NCBI RefSeq assembly: GCF_000576305.1
Contig: NZ_BAVZ01000010.1
Span: forward strand, 94,089 to 158,088
Length of the DNA stretch: 64,000 nt
Direction: 5' to 3'
Source: Paenibacillus pini JCM 16418
GTDB taxonomy: Bacteria > Bacillota > Bacilli > Paenibacillales > Paenibacillaceae
Position numbers and translations under genes: made by a program. Under the pieces are notes generated by a model that was not told the origin of the DNA, ran no database searches, and saw nothing but the letters and a program-made list of their open reading frames with translations. Positions 19,476 through 28,429 of the stretch are shown piece after piece. Positions within the stretch are counted from its first letter, which is position 1. Every line of letters begins with the position of its first letter.

Positions 19476-20756
19476 ATGGGAAATACAAGTGAATTTAAGT
19501 TGATGAACATATTGGGAAGATTATATATTGGAGCTAGTCAAAAAATAAAGCTTATAGACCTATTTAAACATAATTTTACGCAATCAGAATATGCAAAGAT
19601 ACAGATAGACTCTGTAATTGAAGAGTTAAAGAAAAATAAAGTATATGAGATAGGTTTGGGCAATATTTCATATTTATTAAGTAATATCCCTGATCATAAA
19701 TACTTGAGTGGCTGGAAAGATAGGTTTTTACTTACTACAGTAAATGATGTTAGCCAAGAAGAAGCCTATAAATTAATAAAAAAGTATGATTTAGATGAAG
19801 ATAAAATTCTTTTCATTAAAGGCTCAGCACTTGGATTCTATTATCCAAAAGAATATAAGAGGAACACGGTTGATATAGATCTGATCATAAGAGACATTGA
19901 TTATTTATGGGAAATTCTGAATAGATTTGAGGGTAGTTACGATTATGATAGATTGAAGTTGTATATTAACGATAAAAAAGGATTTACGGGTTCAATAGAT
20001 CTCGAATCCGAGAATAAAGAAAACGTTGCTGTAGATATACATTTAGTAAATTACTTTATTTGGGGTGGAATTGAATATCCCGAAGTTTTATGGGACAGAA
20101 CTACTTTTGAAAATGGAATATTAATCCCTTCAAAAGAAGATAGATTGGTCATGCTTATAGCCCATTTGGCAAATCAATGGAAATATAGAATTAGAGATTT
20201 AAACGACCTCTATATCATGATTCATCAAGACCAGTTGGATTGGAATCAAGTAAGGATTTTAGTTGAAGAGCTTAATTTAAATCCATTCTTAAATGGTCTT
20301 TATGATAGAATGATAGAACTGTATGGCGATGATATTTCAATTAGAAAGCCGGAATTTTTATATCCTACTTTATCATCGCAATTGTTTTTTAAATATAATT
20401 TGGGATCTCCTAAGGAAATAACAGCATTACCGCTTGAGTTCTCTTTTACTTACAACAATTATAGAAAAAATTTATCAATTCTAAAGAGTTTATACCAAAC
20501 GTTGTATAATTCTTTTAATCTGGTGGTTTTTAAAAACAGAGCTTTTTATGTTAATAAAAAATTAAAAATCAAGAAGTGGAAGCCAAATTCGATCTTTATT
20601 TTAAAGCCTTTTCCAATGGACCTTAGCTTAGTAGGTGAGGAGAAAAAAATAAATAAAAAATATTTATCAAAGAACTTTTATATAGTTAATGAAGGGAAAG
20701 ACAATGAAGTTTTTGTTGCCAAAAATATGATTTGGAAACAAAGTAGTTACTACTAA
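19476..20756 (+). CDS. Nucleotidyltransferase-fold protein (NTP_transf_5-like)
   Basis: 426 residues. The middle contains a nucleotidyltransferase-type active site: KGSALGFYYPKE followed by NTVDIDLIIRD, with a third acidic position in NVAVDIHLVNYF. This resembles the family found in several peptide natural-product clusters. The N-terminal 100 residues look like a helical or winged-helix region. The C-terminal third is rich in Lys and aromatic residues. It is the last gene of the AT-rich run, with a GGGGAAAGGGG ribosome site. It would adenylylate or otherwise nucleotidylate a product or protein; the exact role is unknown. Confidence 0.68.
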   Translation: MGNTSEFKLMNILGRLYIGASQKIKLIDLFKHNFTQSEYAKIQIDSVIEELKKNKVYEIGLGNISYLLSNIPDHKYLSGWKDRFLLTTVNDVSQEEAYKLIKKYDLDEDKILFIKGSALGFYYPKEYKRNTVDIDLIIRDIDYLWEILNRFEGSYDYDRLKLYINDKKGFTGSIDLESENKENVAVDIHLVNYFIWGGIEYPEVLWDRTTFENGILIPSKEDRLVMLIAHLANQWKYRIRDLNDLYIMIHQDQLDWNQVRILVEELNLNPFLNGLYDRMIELYGDDISIRKPEFLYPTLSSQLFFKYNLGSPKEITALPLEFSFTYNNYRKNLSILKSLYQTLYNSFNLVVFKNRAFYVNKKLKIKKWKPNSIFILKPFPMDLSLVGEEKKINKKYLSKNFYIVNEGKDNEVFVAKNMIWKQSSYY

Positions 20757-20981
20757 AAATAGTAGATAAAAATTAGAATTGACAATCATTTGATGATTTT
20801 CAGTGTAAAAGACAGATCGGATAGTGTTGCGAATCTAATGAATGATGCACTTCTGAATTTCAGTCTGCAGATAACAAGCAGAGAATCGCTGGAATAATCC
20901 GGTTAAGATGTCTACAGATCATGAGAATGCCTTGAACGCCGTGGTTTTTTTGCGATAGAAAAAGAGAGGTGACCATCATTT

Positions 20982-21893
20982 ATGAGCAAGAAACTTATCA
21001 TTAATTGTGATGATTTCGGGCAGAGTCCTGCTACGAATCAGGCGATTATGCATCTGCTCGAAGAGGGCAAAGTATCCTCAACGACCATTATGGCTGTTGC
21101 TCCTGCCTTCGAAGAAGCAGCAGCATGGAGCGCGCGCAGGAAACAGCCGAACGTAGGACTCCACCTGACCCTGACTAGCGAATTTGAGGCTTTGCGATGG
21201 GAAAGTCTGACGGGCCATTCCTCCCTTCACGATGAAAGTGGTCATCAGTATATGTCATCACATGCATTCGAGTTAGGAGCACAGACGGGCGCTGTCATGA
21301 AGGAGATCGATGCACAGTACGAGCGGGTAAAGAAATCAGGAATCACCATAAGTCATGTAGATAATCACATGGCGAGTCTGTATGGGATGGCGACCGGACG
21401 TAGCCTGCTTCCGCAGACGCTATGGAAAATCTCGCGATGGGGATTGCCATCACGATTCTTCCGCTACGTACATGAAGGTGACCCGCTATTGGGTTCACTG
21501 ACGAGTATTGAACGTCCTGTCGCGCGTGCCGCTGCATTCGCGGATACATTTGGCGTTCAAATTCCAGATTATCTGCTATCGCATCATTTTCATGTGCAAG
21601 AAGGGGAGACATATGAGGATTTCAAACAATCAATGATCGACAAATTGTATACGCTACCTGAGGGTGTGAGTGAAACTTATATTCATCCGGGCGTTGAAGA
21701 CCCGTGGATGTCGGCGAATATCCCAGAATGGGAAAAGCGGGTATGGGAGTTTCGACTGCCGTTCGAAGACGATTTCACCTACGCCATACGTGATGCTGGG
21801 GTTGAATTAGTAGACTACAAATACGTGCAAGAGCAGCTTAAACGTCCGCGAGTGCGGTCAACGTTTAAGCTGCTGAGGGAATTGACGAGGTAG
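20982..21893 (+). CDS. YdjC/ChbG-family carbohydrate deacetylase
   Basis: 303 residues. The family motif INCDDFGQSPATNQAI carries the metal-binding Asp, with GLHLTLTSE and HVDNHMASLYG supplying His ligands. ChbG-type enzymes remove an acetyl group from chitooligosaccharides or related sugars. Base composition returns to that of the flanking chromosome, so it is outside the AT-rich cluster. It has an AGAGAGGTG ribosome site and a terminator follows. Possible link to the chitinases further on, but it is 23 kb away. Confidence 0.85.
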   Translation: MSKKLIINCDDFGQSPATNQAIMHLLEEGKVSSTTIMAVAPAFEEAAAWSARRKQPNVGLHLTLTSEFEALRWESLTGHSSLHDESGHQYMSSHAFELGAQTGAVMKEIDAQYERVKKSGITISHVDNHMASLYGMATGRSLLPQTLWKISRWGLPSRFFRYVHEGDPLLGSLTSIERPVARAAAFADTFGVQIPDYLLSHHFHVQEGETYEDFKQSMIDKLYTLPEGVSETYIHPGVEDPWMSANIPEWEKRVWEFRLPFEDDFTYAIRDAGVELVDYKYVQEQLKRPRVRSTFKLLRELTR

Positions 21894-21899
21894 ATTTGT

Positions 21900-21934
21900 A
21901 AAGCCTATGGTTATTTAATAGCCATAGGCTTTTC
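21900..21934 (+). terminator. Rho-independent terminator between convergent genes
   Basis: AAAGCCTATGGTTAT / ATAGCCATAGGCTTTT hairpin after the deacetylase; it is nearly symmetric and may also serve the kinase gene on the other strand. Confidence 0.8.
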
Positions 21935-22124
21935 TGTATCTTTCGTTCCACAAATGGAGCGGAATTGGATAACGTTGAGCGGCTTTTTAAACATAAAAAT
22001 TTCAAATGCTTCTATACGGTGCCACGTTTCCATAGTTTGCTGGGCGTGTCTTTTATACGATTGCAGAAGAAGGCTATTGTTCAACTGACTGCTAAATACG
22101 GTGTATACTTCGTAAAGGTGAGCT

Positions 22125-23486
22125 TTAAGTGGACGCTGCTATCGGGAGTCCTAGCGTTATTATGGCTCCGCTTTCTCGGCGGTTTTCTGCTGTGATACAT
22201 CCACCACAGCGTTCAACGATCGCGCGGGATATGGCAAGTCCGAGGCCAGATTCGCCGTCCTTACCTTTGACAAAACGATGAAATAGGTAAGGTAGGAGGT
22301 CCTCGGATATACCAGCCCCATCATCGCTAATGGTTAATTCAATTCGTCCTTGATTCGTTATTGCGTGAATATAGATATGGTGATTTGCATAGCGTGTCGC
22401 ATTCGAGATGACATTAAGCAGCGCCTGCAGGAGCTTGTCCTTATCCGCATGAATCAGCAGCAATTCTTGATCATCGTAAGATATATGAAGAGTCAGTCCT
22501 CTTTTGACTACAATAGGATTCATTCGTTCAACCGTTTCGGTCAGTAGTTCCTTTAGACACACATCTGTGGTCTGGAACACGTCTTCTTCACTGTCCAGCT
22601 TTGCAAGCAGGGTCATCTCCGTTACGAGCCGCTTTAATCGACCGCTCTCACTCATGATAATGTCTAGCCCCTTCTGAACCTGCTCCCCTTCAAAAATGCC
22701 ATCTTTGATTCCTTCCGCGTAGCCTGATATAGACATCAAGGGTGTCTTTAACTCATGGGAGGCATTTTGAAAAAATTGCTTCTGCACGTGATTGAATCGG
22801 TTTAATTCACCTGCCATATCATATACCGATTGAGCAACCGCTCCAATTTCTCCCCCAGCTTTAATCAAATGAACTTCGGAGAAGTGGCGGTCCTTCACCT
22901 TCTTAAGCTCAGATCTTAGCTTCATGAGTGGATGAATCAGCTTTTTGGTAATATACAGACTGAACAGGAGCATGAACGCGCCAGCCGTACAAAAGACGAT
23001 AAGTAGACGTCCTAACAATGCTTGTTCGATCGCTTTGACCTTACTTACAGGTGTATAGAGTGTTAGTGTCCCTTTAGGGGTCACATTTATGTCCGTAATG
23101 TATCTTTTATCCGTGCCGCTCGAAATGCTTTGTAGAGTAGAAGGCGTGCTAACAGATATGGCTGAATTAATATTGACAGTGGATATTTGATTGGGAGCTA
23201 GGATGTGTATTGTATTTCCGCTGGTATCCGTAAATACCGCCTCCACATCAGCAGTAGAGGAGGTTGCCATCGCGGTTAATGCTGGTTTCAACTCTTCAAT
23301 GGGATATAGCTCAGACTTATTCAATTGTATGGAGGCTACCATTTGCGACCCCATAGTCTTCAAATCTTCTTTTTGCGTTTGGATGAAATGATCTAGTAAC
23401 ACGTAATGAATCACAACGGCTGTAACGGAAAGTACCAATACCAATGCAAGTGCAAAAGCTACATTAATTTGATGTACAAGCTTCAT
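22125..23486 (-). CDS. Sensor histidine kinase (HisKA/HATPase)
   Basis: About 453 residues with two membrane segments flanking an extracellular domain, HAMP, the dimerisation His in NASHELKTPLMSISGY, an N-box LLQALLNVISNATRYA, and the ATP lid DDGAGISEDLLPYLFHRF. The ATG at 23486 is preferred over one at 23504 because GGAGGTGAGC sits 7 nt upstream. It overlaps the response regulator gene by 23 bp, so the two are co-transcribed. Likely senses an envelope signal. Confidence 0.92.
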   Translation of the reverse strand: MKLVHQINVAFALALVLVLSVTAVVIHYVLLDHFIQTQKEDLKTMGSQMVASIQLNKSELYPIEELKPALTAMATSSTADVEAVFTDTSGNTIHILAPNQISTVNINSAISVSTPSTLQSISSGTDKRYITDINVTPKGTLTLYTPVSKVKAIEQALLGRLLIVFCTAGAFMLLFSLYITKKLIHPLMKLRSELKKVKDRHFSEVHLIKAGGEIGAVAQSVYDMAGELNRFNHVQKQFFQNASHELKTPLMSISGYAEGIKDGIFEGEQVQKGLDIIMSESGRLKRLVTEMTLLAKLDSEEDVFQTTDVCLKELLTETVERMNPIVVKRGLTLHISYDDQELLLIHADKDKLLQALLNVISNATRYANHHIYIHAITNQGRIELTISDDGAGISEDLLPYLFHRFVKGKDGESGLGLAISRAIVERCGGCITAENRRESGAIITLGLPIAAST

Positions 23487-24204
23487 AGGGTTGCTCACCT
23501 CCATCGAGTCTCAATCGGTAGCCATGTCCCCAAACGGCTTCGATGGGTATGTGTTCTAATTTCTTGCGCATTCGTTTGATCAAATGATCGACGGCGCGAT
23601 CACTTCCGAAATAATCGTCTCCCCATACGAATGACAGCAAATCTTCTCTTGTGAATGCACGGTTCGGATTCTCTACAAATACTTTAAGCATGGCAAATTC
23701 CTTGCTTGTTAGTTCTACTTCTTCTGAATGCCAGAATGCACGCCGCTCCTCCAATACAAGTTGAAGCTGACCGACCTCAATCATTCGCGTTGGCGTGACA
23801 CCACTAGGCCATATTTCAGGAACATGATTCAGTTTATACCAGCGCTGTAGCTGACGTTTAATGCGGGCTACGAGCTCTCGGGGGCTAAAAGGCTTCACTA
23901 GATAGTCGTCACTTCCAAGCTCTAGGCCTAATATTTTATCCACTTCATTATCTTTAGCAGAAATCATGATAATGGGAACCTCAGCTTCATTTCGAATACG
24001 TCTGCAGAACTCATAGCCATCCATGCCAGGAAGCATGATGTCGAGCACCCACATATCAGGGGGACTTGTCTGCCATAAAGACCAAGCTTCCTCTGCACTG
24101 CCTAGACCTATGGTCCGGTAGTTCTCCTTCTGAAGATAAGCTTCCACGAGATTACGTATATTTAGATCATCATCTACTACGGCGATGAGATAGCTAGGAT
24201 TCAT
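23464..24204 (-). CDS. OmpR/PhoB-family response regulator
   Basis: 246 residues: receiver domain with VVDDD, phosphoacceptor in WVLDIMLPGMDG and Lys in DYLVKPFSP, then a winged-helix DNA-binding domain (ELTSKEFAMLKVF ... SDRAVDHLIKRMRKKL). The GGAGGT site is 6 nt before the ATG. It is paired with the kinase downstream and divergent from the secreted-protein gene at 24367, a plausible target. Confidence 0.93.
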   Translation of the reverse strand: MNPSYLIAVVDDDLNIRNLVEAYLQKENYRTIGLGSAEEAWSLWQTSPPDMWVLDIMLPGMDGYEFCRRIRNEAEVPIIMISAKDNEVDKILGLELGSDDYLVKPFSPRELVARIKRQLQRWYKLNHVPEIWPSGVTPTRMIEVGQLQLVLEERRAFWHSEEVELTSKEFAMLKVFVENPNRAFTREDLLSFVWGDDYFGSDRAVDHLIKRMRKKLEHIPIEAVWGHGYRLRLDGGEQPYEACTSN

Positions 24205-24366
24205 GTTTGTACCTCCATATTATTCTACCACTAGTATATCAACAGGCGAGCTGGTGTTGGGGCTCTGCCATCGTTTTTCCACAAATCCACCAATGTTCTG
24301 CCACACCCTTTTCGTACACTTGGACATGTAAGATCATTCGAAACTGAAGAGGAGTGTTTACATTTT

Positions 24367-25131
24367 ATGAATTATCAGATTCCTTTTAAAAAAATGGCTC
24401 TATCCGCGATGATGCTGTCCGCCGTCGTTGCCCCTGTAGTGACCAATGCAGATAGTGCACCAAAGGATGTACTACCTATGGCTAATTCAAAAGCAGCCGC
24501 TGTTACCTCTGCAACCGTGGCATCACAAGCAGTGGTTACGATTAGCAGTGATATGGCTAACCCGATGGAATTAGTTAAAACCTATGCACCGAATACGCTA
24601 GAGGAATGGCAGAAAACATTAGATCAATATAAGAAGCTGGCGAGAGATACTAGCTATCAAGCATTTATTATGGATGTGGACAAAGCTAATCATAAACTAG
24701 ATCAAGTCTTTGAAATAGACGATAGCATGATGAAGGAACTTTCTGCGAGTACAACAGTAGCAACGGAAAAAGCGAGCAAGGCACAGTATTCCATTGCCAT
24801 GGACAAGGATGAGTTAAAGTCTGGCCAAACTATTACAATTAACGCAGATAAGGTGAGATTTAATAAGTTACCTTCAAATATGACGGTATCCGTGAAGGCT
24901 ACTGAGGCGAAGAATTTGACTGAATCTTCTGAAGTGAAGATAGATTCTAATGCTGAAATGGTGCAAGATATCGCAGTGAGTTACAGCAAATTAGATCAGG
25001 CTTTTGTAGATGCTCAAGCTGCGTTAATCGACGCAGCTGAGTCCAAAAATGCGGGAGCTATTAAAGAAGCGCTATCGAAGCTGCTGGAACAGTACAAGTT
25101 ACAAATCGCGGAACTCGAAACAGCTAAGTAA
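24367..25131 (+). CDS. Secreted protein of unknown function
   Basis: 254 residues. Basic N-terminus and hydrophobic core followed by an Ala-rich region consistent with Sec export (cleavage near VVTNADSA). The mature part is mostly helical and Lys/Glu/Ala-rich, with no domain I recognise. It lies divergently next to an OmpR-type two-component pair. A hairpin terminator follows. Confidence 0.7.
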   Translation: MNYQIPFKKMALSAMMLSAVVAPVVTNADSAPKDVLPMANSKAAAVTSATVASQAVVTISSDMANPMELVKTYAPNTLEEWQKTLDQYKKLARDTSYQAFIMDVDKANHKLDQVFEIDDSMMKELSASTTVATEKASKAQYSIAMDKDELKSGQTITINADKVRFNKLPSNMTVSVKATEAKNLTESSEVKIDSNAEMVQDIAVSYSKLDQAFVDAQAALIDAAESKNAGAIKEALSKLLEQYKLQIAELETAK

Positions 25132-25183
25132 AGAGAAGTAGATAGAGGACGCTCAGAACATCATTCAAGGAGATATGAATGTA

Positions 25184-25226
25184 GGCAATCCCTACCTCAG
25201 CCGTCCGGTGGGGTAGGGATTGTGTA
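25184..25226 (+). terminator. Hairpin after the secreted-protein gene
   Basis: GCAATCCCTACC pairs with GGGTAGGGATTG, loop of about 14 nt, followed by a short T-rich stretch. Confidence 0.6.
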
Positions 25227-25251
25227 TTTTCGCAAGGGGAGGAGGGAATAT

Positions 25252-25410
25252 ATGGACAATCTAAAGGCTACGAGCGAGAGGTATACATTCAAAGCATTCA
25301 CGGTGTTCTGTAAAGGTGCAGGATTATTAGTATTATGCTGGGGTGCTCTTTTCGTCTGCGCCAAAGGGGCTTTGCTTGCTTACGATACCATCATGACGGG
25401 GATGAATTAA
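25252..25410 (+). CDS. Small membrane protein
   Basis: 52 residues from the ATG at 25252, which follows a very strong GGGGAGGAGGGAA ribosome site. One hydrophobic segment (GAGLLVLCWGALFVCAKGALLA) predicts a single-pass membrane protein. Family not recognised. Confidence 0.55.
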   Translation: MDNLKATSERYTFKAFTVFCKGAGLLVLCWGALFVCAKGALLAYDTIMTGMN

Positions 25411-25521
25411 TGAATGTTAGTTACATATCATTTTCTTTAGCTTTAAAGATTTAGTATGCTTGAGGTATTGAATGATTAGAATCAATCTAATCGGATTAGA
25501 TACCAGAGGGAGCAGAACAAC

Positions 25522-26604
25522 ATGAATATGACATTAACAGAAGCATTTAATAACACGGCTTATCCTGTTGGAGGTCACGGGAAGAGAAATATACAGGTTC
25601 TAAGGGAAGCTTTGCAGGATGTGGATAATAACCTAGACAGTGATATGTATGGCAAAGGAAACGTAATTGAAGATTTCCAAAGTGAGATGGCTGAGTATCT
25701 AGGAAAAGAATCGGCGGTATTCTTTCCAAGTGGAACCATGGCTCAGCAAATTGCTTTGCGAATTTGGTGTGATGAGAAAGGGTATAAGCAGGTCGCCTAT
25801 CATCCACTCTGCCATTTGGAGATCCATGAAGAAGATGGATTGAAGGAAATGCATCATATTGAGCCAGTTCTGCTCGCAGATCAGAACCGTTTGATTACGC
25901 TGGAAGATGTCCAGAGCCTTCAAGTAGATATTTCATGTCTGCTATTGGAACTACCTCAGCGTGAAATTGGTGGTCAATTGCCCGACTTCGAGGAGCTCGA
26001 AGCCATTTCGGCATACTGCCACAATAAAGGGATCAAACTACATTTAGACGGGGCGAGATTGTTCGAGATTACGCCGTATTATAAGAAGACTGCCGCAGAA
26101 ATCTGCGCGTTATTCGATAGTGTCTACGTATCCTTTTATAAGGGGATTGGTGGAATAGCTGGGGCTATTCTTGCGGGTGATACTGAATTCACAACTAAAT
26201 CAAAGGTATGGAAAAGACGTCATGGTGGAGACCTTATCAGCCTGTATCCGTATGTGATCAGCTCAGATTATTATTTTAAACAACGAATCGATAAAATGGT
26301 TCAGTACTACGAAGAGGCCAAAGAGCTTGCAGGTCTATATAACAAATGCACTCATACGTCTACCTTACCGAAAGAACCGGTATCGAATATGTTCCATGTA
26401 CATTTTGATATGCCGAAGGAGCAGCTTGAGCCAATCTTGCTCAGTATTTATGAAGCTACAAGTATTGGATTGATACCAACGCTTAGGGACAACGGTGAAA
26501 CAGGTTGTTACTGTGAGGTGAGTATAGGGGATCGATATGCTGGCGTGCCGAAGGAGAAGCTGAAGACTGCTTTTCAAATGCTGGCTGAGAAGTTAGCTAA
26601 TTAA
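25522..26604 (+). CDS. Low-specificity L-threonine aldolase / beta-eliminating lyase
   Basis: PLP fold-type I enzyme, 360 residues, cleaving L-threonine or allo-threonine to glycine and acetaldehyde. Family signs are DSDMYGKGNVIEDFQ near the N-terminus, FFPSGTMAQQIALRI, LHLDGARLFE and the PLP lysine in VSFYKGIGG. Single gene with its own terminator. Confidence 0.87.
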   Translation: MNMTLTEAFNNTAYPVGGHGKRNIQVLREALQDVDNNLDSDMYGKGNVIEDFQSEMAEYLGKESAVFFPSGTMAQQIALRIWCDEKGYKQVAYHPLCHLEIHEEDGLKEMHHIEPVLLADQNRLITLEDVQSLQVDISCLLLELPQREIGGQLPDFEELEAISAYCHNKGIKLHLDGARLFEITPYYKKTAAEICALFDSVYVSFYKGIGGIAGAILAGDTEFTTKSKVWKRRHGGDLISLYPYVISSDYYFKQRIDKMVQYYEEAKELAGLYNKCTHTSTLPKEPVSNMFHVHFDMPKEQLEPILLSIYEATSIGLIPTLRDNGETGCYCEVSIGDRYAGVPKEKLKTAFQMLAEKLAN

Positions 26605-26632
26605 GTTAGTCTTAATATAGATATGAACTGAG

Positions 26633-26674
26633 GAGTAACGTAAGGGGAGAGGACCTTATTCGTTACTCTTTTTC
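26633..26674 (+). terminator. Rho-independent terminator after the threonine aldolase
   Basis: GAGTAACG / CGTTACTC stem with inner TAAGG/CCTTA pairing, then TTTTTC. Confidence 0.75.
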
Positions 26675-26858
26675 GTATTGTAGACAGCAGTATCTCAGGG
26701 TGATTTAAATAGCCCTTAAACGTATTTTCTTGTGAAGTGTGTATCTCTCCTTAATTTATGAATTCAAACTTGTCTAACGGTACGCAAGGGGCGTTAAAAC
26801 AGCCATATTATGTTCATATTCGGTGTGTTATTATGTACAAACCGATTGGAGGGATTGG

Positions 26859-27608
26859 ATGAGTATTACACTTATTTTATTAGTAGTGGTTGCTGTATTT
26901 GTAGGTGCCTTAATGAAGTCGATGTTCGGCTTTGGAGAAGCCATTGTGAGTATGCCTTTGCTTGCACTTCTCCCGATTCCGCTGCAAACGTCGGTTTCAC
27001 TAATTGGATTAGCGGGTCTTACTGTGGCCACACTCACGGTGTTCAGCGGGTGGCGTCATGTTGAGCGGGCTGTATTGATTCGATTAGCCATTTCGACTGT
27101 AGTAGGTATTCCTGCGGGACTTGTGTTACTTCATTTTGCCCCGGCTATGTTGATTACGTCAGGCCTTGGCATATTTCTGATTGCATTTGGATGTTACTCT
27201 TTCATTAAGAGGATGCTCTCTCGGGCAGTCGAACGACCCGTTCTTAATCATCGTGGCTGGATTATACCTTTTGGGTTTGCTTCAGGAGTTCTAGGAAGTG
27301 CCTATAATTTTAATGGTGTCCCTGTTGTCGTGTACGGCACGTTAAGACGCTGGAACCCAGATCGTTTTCGGGGGACGCTTCAAGCACATTTTCTTATATC
27401 TGGCATTCTTGTGGTGACTGGGCATGCACTCGGGGGGCTGTGGACGCCAGAATCATTGATTTATTATGCATATTCTCTACCCGCGATCCTCATAGCTACC
27501 GCACTTGGTGTGTTTCTGAATAAAAGGATTCCCGCTGAGAAATTCGAACGTTACCTATTTATAATCATCATTGTACTAGGGATTCTACTGTTAGTTCGGT
27601 GGGGTTAA
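26859..27608 (+). CDS. TauE/SafE-family membrane transporter
   Basis: About 249 residues with seven to eight membrane segments. The family hallmark is the pair of repeated glycine-rich segments, SMFGFGEAIVSMPLL and SGVLGSAYNFNGVPVVVYG. Members export sulfite, sulfoacetate or similar organic anions. The ATG at 26859 is placed behind TTGGAGGGA; upstream in-frame starts lack a site. Substrate unknown. Confidence 0.82.
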   Translation: MSITLILLVVVAVFVGALMKSMFGFGEAIVSMPLLALLPIPLQTSVSLIGLAGLTVATLTVFSGWRHVERAVLIRLAISTVVGIPAGLVLLHFAPAMLITSGLGIFLIAFGCYSFIKRMLSRAVERPVLNHRGWIIPFGFASGVLGSAYNFNGVPVVVYGTLRRWNPDRFRGTLQAHFLISGILVVTGHALGGLWTPESLIYYAYSLPAILIATALGVFLNKRIPAEKFERYLFIIIIVLGILLLVRWG

Positions 27609-27645
27609 GGACAGGGGCTATGGTTTTGATATGAACAGAAAATAA

Positions 27646-28077
27646 TTATTTCGTTTTATATTGTGTTATGAAGTATAGAAACCACACGGCGTGATTTTGT
27701 TCATCGGCTGCTGCACGTTTTACTTGTTCTTTCATGTATGGGTCAATAGCTTTATCTGCGATATCTAAATAAAAATCCACTGTTTTTTGTTCATCTTTAA
27801 AAGCAAAGTTGATTCCTTCAAAATATTCCGTGGGGCATTTTTCAAGGAGGTGAGGTGTGGGCTGTCTGCCGGTTAGCGTGGTGTATATTTGTGCGAATAC
27901 ATGGAAGTGCCTAATTTCATCATTTCTTATTTCAAGAATTTTGGATCGTTCTTCCTCATTTGGTGCAAGTCTTGCCAATTGCTCATAGCATGTAATAGCT
28001 GAATATTCTCCATTGATTGCATGTTCAATGTCCGAGGCTAGAACGGTATCCGTTCGATAATAATTCGTATAGTACAT
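27646..28077 (-). CDS. Ferritin-like domain protein
   Basis: About 143 residues forming a predicted four-helix bundle with ferritin/rubrerythrin-type metal ligands: EYSAITCYEQLA, EIRNDEIRHFHVF, FKDEQKTVDFYLDIA and AAADEQNHAVWFLYF (two ExxH-type pairs). Similar small proteins occur widely in spore formers. The start at 28077 lies behind GAAGGGTGG. Exact role unknown. Confidence 0.75.
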   Translation of the reverse strand: MYYTNYYRTDTVLASDIEHAINGEYSAITCYEQLARLAPNEEERSKILEIRNDEIRHFHVFAQIYTTLTGRQPTPHLLEKCPTEYFEGINFAFKDEQKTVDFYLDIADKAIDPYMKEQVKRAAADEQNHAVWFLYFITQYKTK

Positions 28078-28236
28078 TTGTATATACCACCCTTCAAAAA
28101 ATAACATACTCTAACATATGTCATTCATTAGGCTATGGTGTATATGACCTTTGTTACTAGCAAGATTAATACTATAATTCGGTGGATACGTAGAGGTTAA
28201 AATAGATAAAAATGAGTGTCAGAAAGGTGAGAATTG

Positions 28237-28395
28237 ATGAAGATACATATTCCAGGACAAGATACATTACTCATTCATCATCTCGTGTTAGATTTTAATG
28301 GCACGATAGCGCTAGACAGATTGGTCACAGATATCATTGATGGGCTGGGCTTATTCATACAGCATCATCGGCTTATACCAACGCTTAGAAAATAA
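28237..28395 (+). pseudogene. N-terminal remnant of a HAD-family hydrolase
   Basis: 52 codons from an ATG behind AGAAAGGTG. The encoded IPGQDTLLIHHLVLDFNGTIALD matches the beginning of soluble P-type-ATPase-like HAD proteins, including the nucleophile Asp in DFNGT. The sequence ends after about 50 residues where the family continues to about 150, so the gene is cut off. The following phosphotransferase gene begins 34 bp after the stop. Confidence 0.6.
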
Positions 28396-28429
28396 ATATT
28401 GTATAGATCGCAAAATGGAGGTTTATAAA

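Noticed and set aside
8513..20756. Lasso or other RiPP cluster, suggested by the nucleotidyltransferase
   Set aside because: No precursor peptide, lasso B/C protein, YcaO, radical SAM or lanthionine synthetase was seen.
21965..22195. Plus-strand open frame of 76 residues after the deacetylase
   Set aside because: It lies behind a terminator, overlaps the kinase 3' end and has no convincing ribosome site or family.
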